Shown in pieces: positions 13,180-21,977 of a stretch of DNA of 25,847 bases (the first letter of the stretch is position 1; every line of letters starts with the position of its first letter). Below the pieces are notes generated by a model. That model did no database searches. It was given only the letters and a program-made list of their open reading frames with translations, and had not been told where the DNA came from. Position numbers and translations under genes: made by a program. Source of the stretch: JBOFFC01 sp051648405 (lineage in GTDB: Bacteria > Planctomycetota > Planctomycetia > Pirellulales > Lacipirellulaceae); contig JBOFFC010000010.1 of assembly GCA_051648405.1 (NCBI GenBank), forward strand, positions 1 to 25,847, written 5' to 3'.

Positions 13180-16100
13180 CTACTCCATCTGGTCATTGGT
13201 CATTGGCGTCTCTGTCACTTCAACCTTGATCTCGTCGCTGTTGCCACGCAGATCGACCGCGTACATGCCGCTGACCTGCGTCGGCAATGCCGAGAAGACG
13301 CCGGGGGTTTCTGCCCGCAAGCGGTAGCGGAGCGTGTGCTCGCCGCGTGGCAGGTTCGCGACGAAGAACAGCACGCGGGCGTCGCGGTACTCGACGTACG
13401 CGCTGAGGCCGGGTCCGCCGCCGTAACCGCTGCGGGCCTCGACCGGCTCGAAGCCGGCGGCCTTGGGGTCTTCGATCAGCACGTACTCGTAGTCGTTCTT
13501 GCTGGTGATCGTCAGCTCGACTTCGACCAAGTCCCCCGACTCCACGGCGCCGAGGTTCGGGACCTCGACCCGGCGGAGCTTCTCGACTCGCTGGTCGAAC
13601 GCCGCGCCGCGCGGATCGACCGAGGCGCCGGTCTGCGTTTCGCGCTCGAGCTTGACGACTCGGCGCGAGGCCTTCACCTCGAGCCCCGCTGCCCGGAGCT
13701 GGTCTTCGAGCGAGAAGGTCCGCAGGAAGGCCCCGACGTACAGCCGGCCCGGGCCGCGCTTGCGGACCTCGACCGTGTGCTCGCCCGCCGCCAGCGCCTC
13801 CCCTTCGACGACGAACTTGCCGTCGGAGACGAGCGCCTCGGCGGCGCGGACGTCGAGGCTCTGGCGGCGCTCGCCGTCGAGCCACACCTCGACCGACACG
13901 TCGGCCGCCGTCTCGTCGCTCGCCAGCGCGTACTCGGCCAGCCCCTCGACCACCAGCGCCGTGTCACGCGTGCTGTCCCACCGCGCGCCGTGCGTGCGGC
14001 TGGCGAGCAGGTGCTTGACGATCCGCGGCGCCAGGTCGCCACGCGGCTCGGCCGCACTCAGCAGCCGCAGGAAGTAGGCGTGCGCCTCGTGGTCGCTGCC
14101 GTACCAGGTCCACCACGACGTCTCGCCGAGGTTCAAGTAGGCCGACTGGTTCTCGTCGTCGGTGACGACGAACTGGCGGAGGTTCGTGACGACGCGGTCG
14201 CGGAGTTTGGTGAGCTTAGCCCGGTCGGCGGGGGACTGCTTCGCCTCGAGGTCGAGCGCCAGGCCGACCATCGCCAGCGAGTAGGCCGACAGCGTTAGGC
14301 GGTCGGAGAACAACCGGTCGCGCATTGTCGCGCTCGGGCGCTGCGACTCGGCGAGCACCAGGTGCACCAGCGCGTCGAGGTTGTCGGCGTGCGACTTCGT
14401 GGGCTTCGTGTCGTTGATCGGCTTCCCGTCGTTGTCGAGGTTCGCGAGCGCCGCGAGCTCCGCTTCGCGGTGCGCCGCGAGCCAATCGAGTCCGCGCTCG
14501 AGCACGCCGTCGGGGATCGCCACGGCGGCGCGCTTCGCCACGGCCAGGCCGCGCACCACCGTCGCGGTGGTGTGGGGCGAGCTCGTCTCGCCGTACCCGG
14601 TGAACCAGCCCCAGCCGCCGTCCCCCAGCTGCATCTCGGCTAGGCGGCGCACGCCGGCCTTCACCACCTGGTCGAGCTCCGCCGGCTGGAACACGGGGCT
14701 CTGCTTGCGCTGCCCTGGGTTCGGCTCGCCCGGCGCGGCGCCCGCTTCGAGCTTCGCCAGGTCGAGCCCCAGCTTCCGCAGCGTGTCGCGGGTGACGACC
14801 GCCGGCAGGAAGCGGTTGAGCGTCTGCTCGGTGCAGCCGTGCGGGTACTCGATCAGGTAAGGGAGGGCGTCGAGCATCGCCCCCACGAGCGAGGGGGTGA
14901 ATCGCACTTCGAGCCGCGTCTGCTCGGCCCGTCGCTTCTCGGGGACGGTGAACGTGAGCGTCGTCGAGTCCTCGTCCGGGCCGATCACGGCGCTGTGCGA
15001 TTCGACGATCTCGGCGCCGTGGATCAGCACCGGCAGCGGGAGCTGCATCGCGTCGGAGACGCTCGCGACCTCGGCCCCGTCGGCAGTCGCCTCGGCGACG
15101 ACGCGCACCGTTGCGGCGCCTTCGGCGCGGGCCTTCACACGCCAGTCGATGCGCGCCTCCCCCCCGGCCTCGATATTGACCGTCTGCTCAGAGTCCTGCG
15201 GGGGGTCGAGTCGGTCGCCGTCGAGCTCGAGCCGCACGCGGACGCGCTGCGCGGCCGGCAGGTAGTTGTTGATGATTGCCGAGAGGACGGCCTCGTCGGT
15301 CTCGACGAGGAACCGCGGGGTCTGCAAGCGGGCCATCAGGTCCTTGCGCGTGACGACCTCGGCGTCACCTTGCCCGACGCGCGCGCCGGGGCCGATGCCC
15401 CACACCTTCACGCGCCAAGCCGTGAGGCTGTCGGGGAGTTTCACGGGGATCGTCGCCAAGCCCGCCTCGTCGGTCGTCACCGAGCCGACCCACAGCGCCG
15501 TGTCGGCGAAGTTCGAGCGGACCACGGGCGCTACGCCCGCAGCACCCTCACCCCCCGTAGCTTTGTCCATGGCGCCGTCGCTTTCGGCCGCGCGGGCCAT
15601 CGCCAGCGGCGCGGCGGCCGGCGCCCCCGCCGCATCGACCGCCCTGCCGAGCATCGCCCTCTGACCGCCGAACGCGAAGTTCATCGCCTCGTTCGCGCCG
15701 AAGACCCCCAGCGGCTGCATCGTCGGTTCGTTCGGGGGGCTCACGCCGCTCTCGCTGCGCGACAGGTTGTGCGACATCGCCGGCGAGTGGCCGCGGCGCC
15801 AACTCCAGAACCGTTCGCGGATGTCCCCCGGCAGCACGTCGGCGGCGATCGCCTCGACGCTCTTGTCGTAGACCGCGACCGTCGCCTCGCCGACCAGCGG
15901 CTTACCGTCGGCGGTCGCCAGCCGGACCTTGATCGTCCCCTCCTGGCCGGGCTGGAAGGCGCTCGCCGAAGGGGCCGCCTCGACCGTGAGCACGCGCGAC
16001 TCGGGGGGGACGGCGAGCTGCCGCACCACGGTGTGGACCTTGCCGTCGCTGACCGTCGTCGCCTCGACGAACAGGTTCGGCAGGTCGCGCGACTCGATCG

Positions 16101-19100
16101 GGACCTCGATCACCGTGCTCTTGCCGGTCAGGCGCAGCAGCTTGGGGTTCGTGTAGACGCCGCTCGTTGGTCGAACGAACACGGCGACCGCCGAGCCGAC
16201 GCGGTTGGTGTTGACGAGCAGCCGGGCGGTCTCGCCGACGCGGTACTCGGCCCTGTCGGCGAGCAGTTCGAGGTCGCCGAACTCGAACCCGCTGCCGTCG
16301 AAGCCGGGGCCGCGGATCGTGAACAACGCGCCCCCGTCGATGGTCTCGTCGCCGCTCTTCGCCTCGTAGACCAGGCGGTATCGACCCTCGGTCGAGGCCT
16401 TGACCTTGAGGTCCGCGCGACCCTCGGCGTCGGCGGCGAGGTCCCACGCCTGGACTTCGGTTTCGGTGAACGCGGGGAGGTCCTTGGCGCCGGGCTCCCC
16501 CTCGGGCGCAGGACCCGCGGGGGGGCCGATCGACAGCAGCCTCAGCCGGCCGTCGCCGGCGACCGGCTTGCCGTCGGGGGTACGCACCGACACGCTCGCC
16601 GTCACGGTGTCGCCGACCTCGTAGTGTCCGCGGTCGAGCCACAGCGTGACCTCGAGCGGGCGCCGCGCGGCGAGCACCCTCCCCGTGCCGACGATCGTGC
16701 GACGCGAGGCGTCGGTCACCTCGGCGGTCACCTCGTACTCGTGGTCCGTGTTGGGGCGACGCTCGAGCGCGGGGCGCGTCTCGATCGGGATGCGGAGCGT
16801 CCCGTCGGCGTCGAGCGCGGCCTCCCCTTCGGCGATCACCTCGGGGGGGCCCTGCGGCATCGGGAACCACGGCGGGCGCGGGCCGGGGCAGCCCCAGCGC
16901 GGCCAGTCGCTCCGCCATGGGGCGTCCTGCCCGAGCCACCCGTAGCCCACGCCGTACAGCCAGTCCCACGGCCCCGGCGGGGCCCATCGCGACGAACGCT
17001 CGGTGCGCAGCACGCGGTACTTAACCCGCGCCTTGGCGACCGGCGAGCCGAAAAAGTAGTCGGCCCGGACGACCGCCTCGAACGGCTCGCCGAGCCGCGT
17101 CGGCTTCTCGGGGCCCTCGACACGGACCTCGTACTCGGGTTTGCGGTACTCCTCGACGCGGAACGTCCCGCCGCCGAACCCGACCACGTCGATCCGGTAG
17201 ACGCCAAGCGACGCGTCGTCGGCGAGCGTCGTGCTGCCGGTGAGCGCGCCGTAGGGCCCCGCGGTGAGGCTCTCGGCCCACACCTTCTCGCCGCGCGCGT
17301 CGTAGATTTCGACCTGGAACGCCTGGTGGGCGTACGGCGACTTGTTCCCGTCCTCGGCGCCGTCGTCGGAGTAGTCGGGCCGCGCAACCCAGGCGCGGAA
17401 CTCGACCTTGCTCGCCGGCCGATAGATCGGGCGGTCGGTGACGACGAAGGTGCTCGGTTGATTCGGGGGGCGATCGTCCCCCGGGTAGCGCCACATCGAC
17501 TCGAATCCTAGGTGCGCGAGACGCCCCTGGTCGCTGGTCGCCACCGCGAGCCACTCGTAAGGTTGGCGGTTGTCGAGCGGTCCCTCGACCGCGTCGAGGT
17601 CGAACTCGGCGAAGCCGTCATCGTCGGTCGTCTCGGCGAGCCTCGTCGATTCGACACGCGCGGCGCGACGGCCGTCCGCGTCGTGCTTCCAGCGGTAACC
17701 GAACAGGTCAATCTGTGCGCCGGCGATCGGCCGTCCGTGGAACGCATCGACGACCGCGTAGAGGGCGCCGTCGGCCGTCGGCCGTCGCACGAGCGCCGTG
17801 TCGGCGACCCACACCACGACGGTCGATGTGTTCCCCCCCTCGGCGGTGGCGGTCACCAGGTACGCGCCGGCTTCGACGAGCGGCGTCGCGACGCTGCTCA
17901 GTGTGTCGGCGTGCGCGTCGGGGGAGGTGGTGGCCGGGGGGGTCGCCTTCAGATTCCAGCGACCCGCCTCCTCGCCGACGTACTCGTCTTGTCCCTCTTG
18001 CAGCAACCTCCAGCCGAGCGCATCGACCTGCAGCGACACGTGATCGATGCGCTGCGCGCTGTCGCGGAGCGCGTCGCGGACGTCGTCGAGCAGCTTCTTG
18101 ACGTCGATCCGCCGCGCGACGAAGTCCAGCCGCTTGGCGTTGCGGTGCGAAACGCGCAGCAGCGCCCCCTCGCCGGCGACGCGGGTCTCGACGCTCTCCA
18201 TCCGCACCCAGGGGCGCACCACTTGGTCGAGTTGCAGTTTGAGGCCGTCACGTACCCGCGCGTCCCCAGCGGCGGCGATCGCCTTGCGCAGGGCTTCGGC
18301 GGCTTGTCCGCGCTGGCGGCGGTTGAGGCGGGCCTCGGCGACGCGCTGCCAGAGGCCGTGCCCCTCGTAGAGGGCGAGGTAGCGGTGCCCCTCGGGGAGT
18401 CGGAAGCGCTTCACGCCGGTCGCCAGGCGTGCGATCGACTCGTCGTCGCCGAGCGACTGGACCTGGAGCGCGGCGGCAACGTCGTCCCCTTCGCTTTGAG
18501 GATTGAAGAAGCCCCAGCGGGCGAGCGTCGAGACGTCGAACTGGTCGTAGAGGAAGTCGGCGTACGTGACCTCGCACTCGGCCTTGGCGGCCGGCGCCAC
18601 GCGCGCCCGCTCGGCGAGGGCCCAGCGCCAGCGCTCGCCGTCGTTCTTGGCGTCGGCCCAACTCGCCGGGACCTCGTGCAGCAGCGGCGCTCCGTCGGCG
18701 GCGACCGGCGGGTCGCTCGGTGGGGCGCCCCCCCAGCCCTCTTCGGGGTCGGGGAGGACCGCGATATCGGTCTTTAATTGCAGTCGCCACGACGCCCGGC
18801 CGAGCCGGTTCGACGCAACGGAGTTCGCGAGCGCGCGGAGGGCTTCGGCCTTGGCCACGCGGTCGTCTCCCGCCGCGTCGAGCGCCCGCTCCAAGAGCCG
18901 CAGCGCGCGGACGCGGTCGGCCTCGATCACGTTCAGCGGGACGCCGCCGCCGCGCTCTTCGCCGCGGCGGAACTCGCCGCGAACGGTGTGGCCGTAGCTG
19001 GGAACGCACGAGTACGCCTCGGCGAGCGCCACCATCAGCCGAGCGCGGGGAGCGCCCTGCGGGAGCGAGCCGTCGTCTTCAAGCCGGGTCGCGCAGCGCT

Positions 19101-19383
19101 CGATCAAGGCGTCGAGCTCGACGACCCGCCCCAGGCGACCCAGGCAATCGACGGCGTTCTCAATGTCCCCCGGGACCGCATCCTCCGACCCGAGCCGTTC
19201 GACTGCCGCGTCGAGCGCGTCCTTCCAGTTCCCTTCCTTCATCGCGTCCTCGACGACGGATTGCGTGGGGGGGGCGGCCGCCGCCGGCGGCGCGACGGCC
19301 GCTAGCAGGGCCACGAGGCCCAGCACTGCGACCGCGGCCGGCGTTGTGGCGGCCGAGGAGCGTGATCGAACGAAGCAGCTCAT
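13180..19383 (-). CDS. Secreted alpha-2-macroglobulin-like protein with thioester
   Basis: A 2067-residue envelope protein. An N-terminal signal peptide (AVLGLVALLAAVAPPAAAA) follows the ATG at 19383. Residues about 45-400 form a helical, TPR-like region. An MG2-type strand block with TDRPIYRPASKVEFRAWV lies at about 645-665. PEYEVRVEGP marks a further macroglobulin domain. A Trp/Pro-rich loop at about 800-845 is unusual. DEAGLATIPVKLPDSLTAWR (about 1305-1325) is the A2M-domain signature. The thioester motif is intact as HGCTEQ with Cys1517-Gln1520, and a toroid-like region follows (WGWFTGYGETSSPHTTATV). Bacterial relatives trap proteases in the periplasm or at the cell surface. The usual partner pbpC is absent. 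The last residues, TPMTNDQME, are read from an intergenic-type repeat at 13191-13204. Confidence 0.92.
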   Translation of the reverse strand: MSCFVRSRSSAATTPAAVAVLGLVALLAAVAPPAAAAPPTQSVVEDAMKEGNWKDALDAAVERLGSEDAVPGDIENAVDCLGRLGRVVELDALIERCATRLEDDGSLPQGAPRARLMVALAEAYSCVPSYGHTVRGEFRRGEERGGGVPLNVIEADRVRALRLLERALDAAGDDRVAKAEALRALANSVASNRLGRASWRLQLKTDIAVLPDPEEGWGGAPPSDPPVAADGAPLLHEVPASWADAKNDGERWRWALAERARVAPAAKAECEVTYADFLYDQFDVSTLARWGFFNPQSEGDDVAAALQVQSLGDDESIARLATGVKRFRLPEGHRYLALYEGHGLWQRVAEARLNRRQRGQAAEALRKAIAAAGDARVRDGLKLQLDQVVRPWVRMESVETRVAGEGALLRVSHRNAKRLDFVARRIDVKKLLDDVRDALRDSAQRIDHVSLQVDALGWRLLQEGQDEYVGEEAGRWNLKATPPATTSPDAHADTLSSVATPLVEAGAYLVTATAEGGNTSTVVVWVADTALVRRPTADGALYAVVDAFHGRPIAGAQIDLFGYRWKHDADGRRAARVESTRLAETTDDDGFAEFDLDAVEGPLDNRQPYEWLAVATSDQGRLAHLGFESMWRYPGDDRPPNQPSTFVVTDRPIYRPASKVEFRAWVARPDYSDDGAEDGNKSPYAHQAFQVEIYDARGEKVWAESLTAGPYGALTGSTTLADDASLGVYRIDVVGFGGGTFRVEEYRKPEYEVRVEGPEKPTRLGEPFEAVVRADYFFGSPVAKARVKYRVLRTERSSRWAPPGPWDWLYGVGYGWLGQDAPWRSDWPRWGCPGPRPPWFPMPQGPPEVIAEGEAALDADGTLRIPIETRPALERRPNTDHEYEVTAEVTDASRRTIVGTGRVLAARRPLEVTLWLDRGHYEVGDTVTASVSVRTPDGKPVAGDGRLRLLSIGPPAGPAPEGEPGAKDLPAFTETEVQAWDLAADAEGRADLKVKASTEGRYRLVYEAKSGDETIDGGALFTIRGPGFDGSGFEFGDLELLADRAEYRVGETARLLVNTNRVGSAVAVFVRPTSGVYTNPKLLRLTGKSTVIEVPIESRDLPNLFVEATTVSDGKVHTVVRQLAVPPESRVLTVEAAPSASAFQPGQEGTIKVRLATADGKPLVGEATVAVYDKSVEAIAADVLPGDIRERFWSWRRGHSPAMSHNLSRSESGVSPPNEPTMQPLGVFGANEAMNFAFGGQRAMLGRAVDAAGAPAAAPLAMARAAESDGAMDKATGGEGAAGVAPVVRSNFADTALWVGSVTTDEAGLATIPVKLPDSLTAWRVKVWGIGPGARVGQGDAEVVTRKDLMARLQTPRFLVETDEAVLSAIINNYLPAAQRVRVRLELDGDRLDPPQDSEQTVNIEAGGEARIDWRVKARAEGAATVRVVAEATADGAEVASVSDAMQLPLPVLIHGAEIVESHSAVIGPDEDSTTLTFTVPEKRRAEQTRLEVRFTPSLVGAMLDALPYLIEYPHGCTEQTLNRFLPAVVTRDTLRKLGLDLAKLEAGAAPGEPNPGQRKQSPVFQPAELDQVVKAGVRRLAEMQLGDGGWGWFTGYGETSSPHTTATVVRGLAVAKRAAVAIPDGVLERGLDWLAAHREAELAALANLDNDGKPINDTKPTKSHADNLDALVHLVLAESQRPSATMRDRLFSDRLTLSAYSLAMVGLALDLEAKQSPADRAKLTKLRDRVVTNLRQFVVTDDENQSAYLNLGETSWWTWYGSDHEAHAYFLRLLSAAEPRGDLAPRIVKHLLASRTHGARWDSTRDTALVVEGLAEYALASDETAADVSVEVWLDGERRQSLDVRAAEALVSDGKFVVEGEALAAGEHTVEVRKRGPGRLYVGAFLRTFSLEDQLRAAGLEVKASRRVVKLERETQTGASVDPRGAAFDQRVEKLRRVEVPNLGAVESGDLVEVELTITSKNDYEYVLIEDPKAAGFEPVEARSGYGGGPGLSAYVEYRDARVLFFVANLPRGEHTLRYRLRAETPGVFSALPTQVSGMYAVDLRGNSDEIKVEVTETPMTNDQME
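13191..13204. repeat. Heptad repeat GGTCATT x2 inside the 3' end of the macroglobulin gene
   Basis: GGTCATT occurs twice in tandem and is followed by GGCGTCT. Read on the minus strand it encodes the PMTNDQ near the C-terminus. Similar strings (ccaatgaccaatgacc) are familiar as intergenic repeats in planctomycetes, so here one appears to have been taken into the coding region. Confidence 0.7.
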
Positions 19384-19584
19384 GGCGTGGGGTCTCCGAT
19401 GCAACTGCCCGAACCGTCAGAACCGGCGCTCGCGGCGCGGGGACACAGCAGGCGCCCCTGATCGGACGCCGCCAATCGAGGCCGAGTTTCCCGCCGAGCG
19501 GCCTAAGTTTCAGGGCTCAATCTACGCCCTCGGCGACCCCCGGTCTCGGGTCCCACGGTCCGACGCCCCCCCGCTTCGCACGCC

Positions 19585-21066
19585 ATGTCCACGATCCAGC
19601 GCGGGATCCGCCCCGCTCACTCGCTGCTGAGCAGCTTGCACCGCCTAGTCGATGCCGCGGCGATCGCCGCCGTGGCATACGCCGCGGCGCGGCTCACCCC
19701 GGTGGGGGGGGGCGCCGGGATGTCGCTCGTCAACGAGTGGATCGGGGTCTCCGCGGCCGCCGCCGTGGTGTTCCACGCCCTCGCCGAGGCGACGGGGCTG
19801 TACCGCAGTTGGCGCGGCGCGCGGTTGCGGGGCGAGCTCGCCTGCATCGCCAGCACCTGGGCGTACACGGTCGCGACGCTGCTCGGGCTGGGGCTCGCGC
19901 TCGGCTACAACGCCCGCTTCAGCTACGAGACCAAGCTCGCCTGGATCGTCGGAACGCCGCTGGCGATGTCGGCGCTGCGAGTCGTGCTCCGTTTGGTCCA
20001 GCGCCGCCTGCAAGCGGCAGGATACAACCTGCGCCGCGTGGTGATCGTCGGCGTCAACGAGCTCGGCGTGCAGCTCGCGCGAAACCTCGCGGCGTCACCG
20101 GATCTGGGGCTGAAGCTGGTCGGATTCTACGACGACCGCTACGGTGACCGTCGGCAGCGGGGCGAGCGGGCGGAGGGCTCATCGACCCGAAAGGTGGAGC
20201 TCCCTACCGACCTCGCGTCGTTCGCCGGCGGGATCGACGAGCTCGTAGCCGCCGCGCGGTCGGGCGAAATCGACTCGGTCTACTTGACGTTCCCTATGCG
20301 CGCCGAGGCGCGCCTCAAAGCGGTCCTCGCGCGGCTCGCCGACACGACGGCCGACGTCTACATCGTCCCCGACTTCTTCGTCTTCGAGCTGCTCCACGCG
20401 CGCCTCACGAACGTCGGGGGCCTTCCGGCAGTCAGCATCCACGAGAACCCGCTGTACGGGGTCGATGGCCTGGTGAAGCGCGCGGCGGACCTCGTGCTCG
20501 GCTCGCTGATCCTGCTGATGCTCGCCGTCCCGATGCTTGTGGTGGCGCTGGCCGTCAAGCTGACCAGCAAGGGCCCGGTCTTCTTCCGCCAGAAGCGGTA
20601 CGGCCTCGACGGTCGCGAGATCCTCGTCTGGAAGTTCCGCAGCATGCGCACCGAGCAGTGCTCGGCCGGCGACGCGGGGACGGTGGTCAATCAGGCCACC
20701 AAGGGGGACTCGCGGATCACCTCCGTGGGGGCCTTCCTGCGCAAGTCGAGCCTCGACGAGCTGCCGCAACTCTTCAACGTGCTGGGGGGCTCGATGAGCC
20801 TCGTCGGTCCGCGGCCGCACGCCTCGGCACACAACGAGCAGTACCGCACGCTGATCGACGGCTACATGCTGCGCCACAAGGTGAAGCCCGGCATCACGGG
20901 GCTCGCCCAGGTGATGGGCTTCCGCGGCGAGACCGACACGCTCGACAAGATGGAAGGCCGCGTCGCCTACGACCACGAGTACATCCGCACCTGGAGCCTG
21001 GCGATGGACCTCGAGATCCTCGCCCGCACAGTGCTGGTGGTGCTGAAGCGCGAGAACGCGTACTGA
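19585..21066 (+). CDS. Polyprenyl-phosphate sugar-1-phosphate transferase (WcaJ/UPGP type)
   Basis: A 493-residue membrane enzyme that starts exopolysaccharide repeat units by moving a sugar-1-phosphate to undecaprenyl phosphate. Four N-terminal membrane helices lie in residues 20-135. A Rossmann-like CoA-binding domain follows (VVIVGVNELGVQLARNL, about 152-168). The C-terminal bacterial sugar transferase domain starts near 297 with a membrane helix (LVLGSLILLMLAVPMLVVAL). It then shows GPVFFRQKRYGLDGREI, KFRSMR, SLDELPQLFNVLGGSMSLVG, PRPHA, KVKPGITGLAQVMGFRGETD and the C-terminal DLEILARTV. This is the two-domain WcaJ layout. No other polysaccharide genes are adjacent. It is divergent from the macroglobulin gene across 201 bp, where no clear promoter is seen. 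Confidence 0.93.
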   Translation: MSTIQRGIRPAHSLLSSLHRLVDAAAIAAVAYAAARLTPVGGGAGMSLVNEWIGVSAAAAVVFHALAEATGLYRSWRGARLRGELACIASTWAYTVATLLGLGLALGYNARFSYETKLAWIVGTPLAMSALRVVLRLVQRRLQAAGYNLRRVVIVGVNELGVQLARNLAASPDLGLKLVGFYDDRYGDRRQRGERAEGSSTRKVELPTDLASFAGGIDELVAAARSGEIDSVYLTFPMRAEARLKAVLARLADTTADVYIVPDFFVFELLHARLTNVGGLPAVSIHENPLYGVDGLVKRAADLVLGSLILLMLAVPMLVVALAVKLTSKGPVFFRQKRYGLDGREILVWKFRSMRTEQCSAGDAGTVVNQATKGDSRITSVGAFLRKSSLDELPQLFNVLGGSMSLVGPRPHASAHNEQYRTLIDGYMLRHKVKPGITGLAQVMGFRGETDTLDKMEGRVAYDHEYIRTWSLAMDLEILARTVLVVLKRENAY

Positions 21067-21080
21067 CTCAGAGGGTAGGT

Positions 21081-21149
21081 GGCAGAGGGTAGATGGTAGA
21101 GAGCAGCGGCGGGTCCGCGCTCTTTCTTCTCTATCATCTATCCTCTGCC
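21081..21149 (+). terminator. Long hairpin between convergent genes, built from heptad repeats
   Basis: The 21-base arm at 21081-21101 pairs with 21129-21149 along its whole length when read as plus-strand RNA, with two G-U pairs. On the minus strand those become A-C mismatches. It starts 15 bp after the sugar transferase stop and ends 17 bp before the zinc-ribbon stop, filling the 99-bp convergent gap. Both arms have a 7-nt period (21071-21098 and 21130-21164). Termination is inferred from position; there is no long T run directly after it. Confidence 0.55.
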
Positions 21150-21165
21150 ATCTATCATCTTCCCG

Positions 21166-21789
21166 TCACGCCGCCTCGCGGCCGAGTTGCTCCATCAGCC
21201 GATCGAGTCGCTTCGTGCTCTTGCCCCAGTCGAACATCTGACCGGGGATCACCGTGCGCGCGTCGACCCGCGCTTGGGCCCCGTCGCGCCGGACGTAGAC
21301 CATCAGCGACCCCTCGAGCGCCCACAGGTCCGACGGCAAGGTCGCCTCGATCTCGCAGCCGTCGTCGTGCTGCGTGACACCGCGGAGCGCCTCGCCGCTG
21401 GCGGCGAAGGAGCAGAGCGCGCGGACCACGACGCGGGCGACGGTCGCGGGCACGCGGGCCGACCGCTCTTTGCCGGTCCTGACCCCCATCGACGCGTAGA
21501 GCGGTTGCACAACGCCGGCCAGCTTTTCGAGCGGCACGGGGACCAGCGCCTCGGCGAGGGCGAGGAACTGCTCGCCGCTAACGCGCTTCTTCGATTCGCG
21601 CGCCGAGCGATCGATCGTGGCGCGCACGCCGGGGAAGGCCAGGATCGCCTCGTAGCGGACCTCGTTGTCCCAGTCGCACGGCGTGGCGATGGCGCCTCCC
21701 TGCTTCGCCCCCGCGGTCGAGCCGAGCCTCGACCCGCAGCCCGTGCAGAACTTGCCGGCGGCGCGCTCACCACACTCCGAGCAGAACAT
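21166..21789 (-). CDS. Zinc-ribbon protein, function unknown
   Basis: A 207-residue protein. The N-terminus MFCSECGERAAGKFCTGCGS is a classic zinc ribbon with Cys3, Cys6, Cys15 and Cys18 as two CxxC knuckles. A short linker leads to an uncharacterised domain (about residues 40-207) of mixed helix and strand, with ESKKRVSGEQFLALAEALVP and a basic segment near RTGKERSARVPATVARVVVR. The last part (SLMVYVRRDGAQARVDARTV) looks like beta strands. There is no signal peptide or membrane helix. The zinc ribbon suggests binding to nucleic acid or protein, but nothing more specific is visible. The start at 21789 places the ribbon at the very N-terminus, as in relatives. Confidence 0.8.
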   Translation of the reverse strand: MFCSECGERAAGKFCTGCGSRLGSTAGAKQGGAIATPCDWDNEVRYEAILAFPGVRATIDRSARESKKRVSGEQFLALAEALVPVPLEKLAGVVQPLYASMGVRTGKERSARVPATVARVVVRALCSFAASGEALRGVTQHDDGCEIEATLPSDLWALEGSLMVYVRRDGAQARVDARTVIPGQMFDWGKSTKRLDRLMEQLGREAA

Positions 21790-21903
21790 GGCGGGGGTCC
21801 TCGATCGATTCGTCGGCCCGGCGTCGCGCCGAACACGCCCGAAGACTCGATCGGCAATCGGGTCCGTCGGCGCTGACCGAATCGCGCGCGACGCCCGGCG
21901 AGG

Positions 21904-21937
21904 CCCCCCGCGACCGTGCTAGCACGGTCGCGGGGGG
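21904..21937. repeat. Perfect 34-bp palindrome centred on CTAG
   Basis: The 17-base left half CCCCCCGCGACCGTGCT is exactly reverse complementary to the right half AGCACGGTCGCGGGGGG, with no gap. As RNA it would form a 15-bp stem with a CUAG loop. It lies 40 bp from copy 2 of the 158-bp element, between the zinc-ribbon gene and the Gly-rich gene. There is no T run after it on either strand. Confidence 0.95.
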
Positions 21938-21977
21938 TACGGGGTCGCGAGTCTCTTGGGCGCCTCGAACGTAGCCG

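Noticed and set aside
14839..17511. Plus-strand open frame of 890 codons, plus several other long frames opposite the macroglobulin gene
   Set aside because: It lies antisense to a coding region with clear domains. Its translation is Arg/Val/Gly-rich without any motif, as expected from a shadow frame in very GC-rich DNA.
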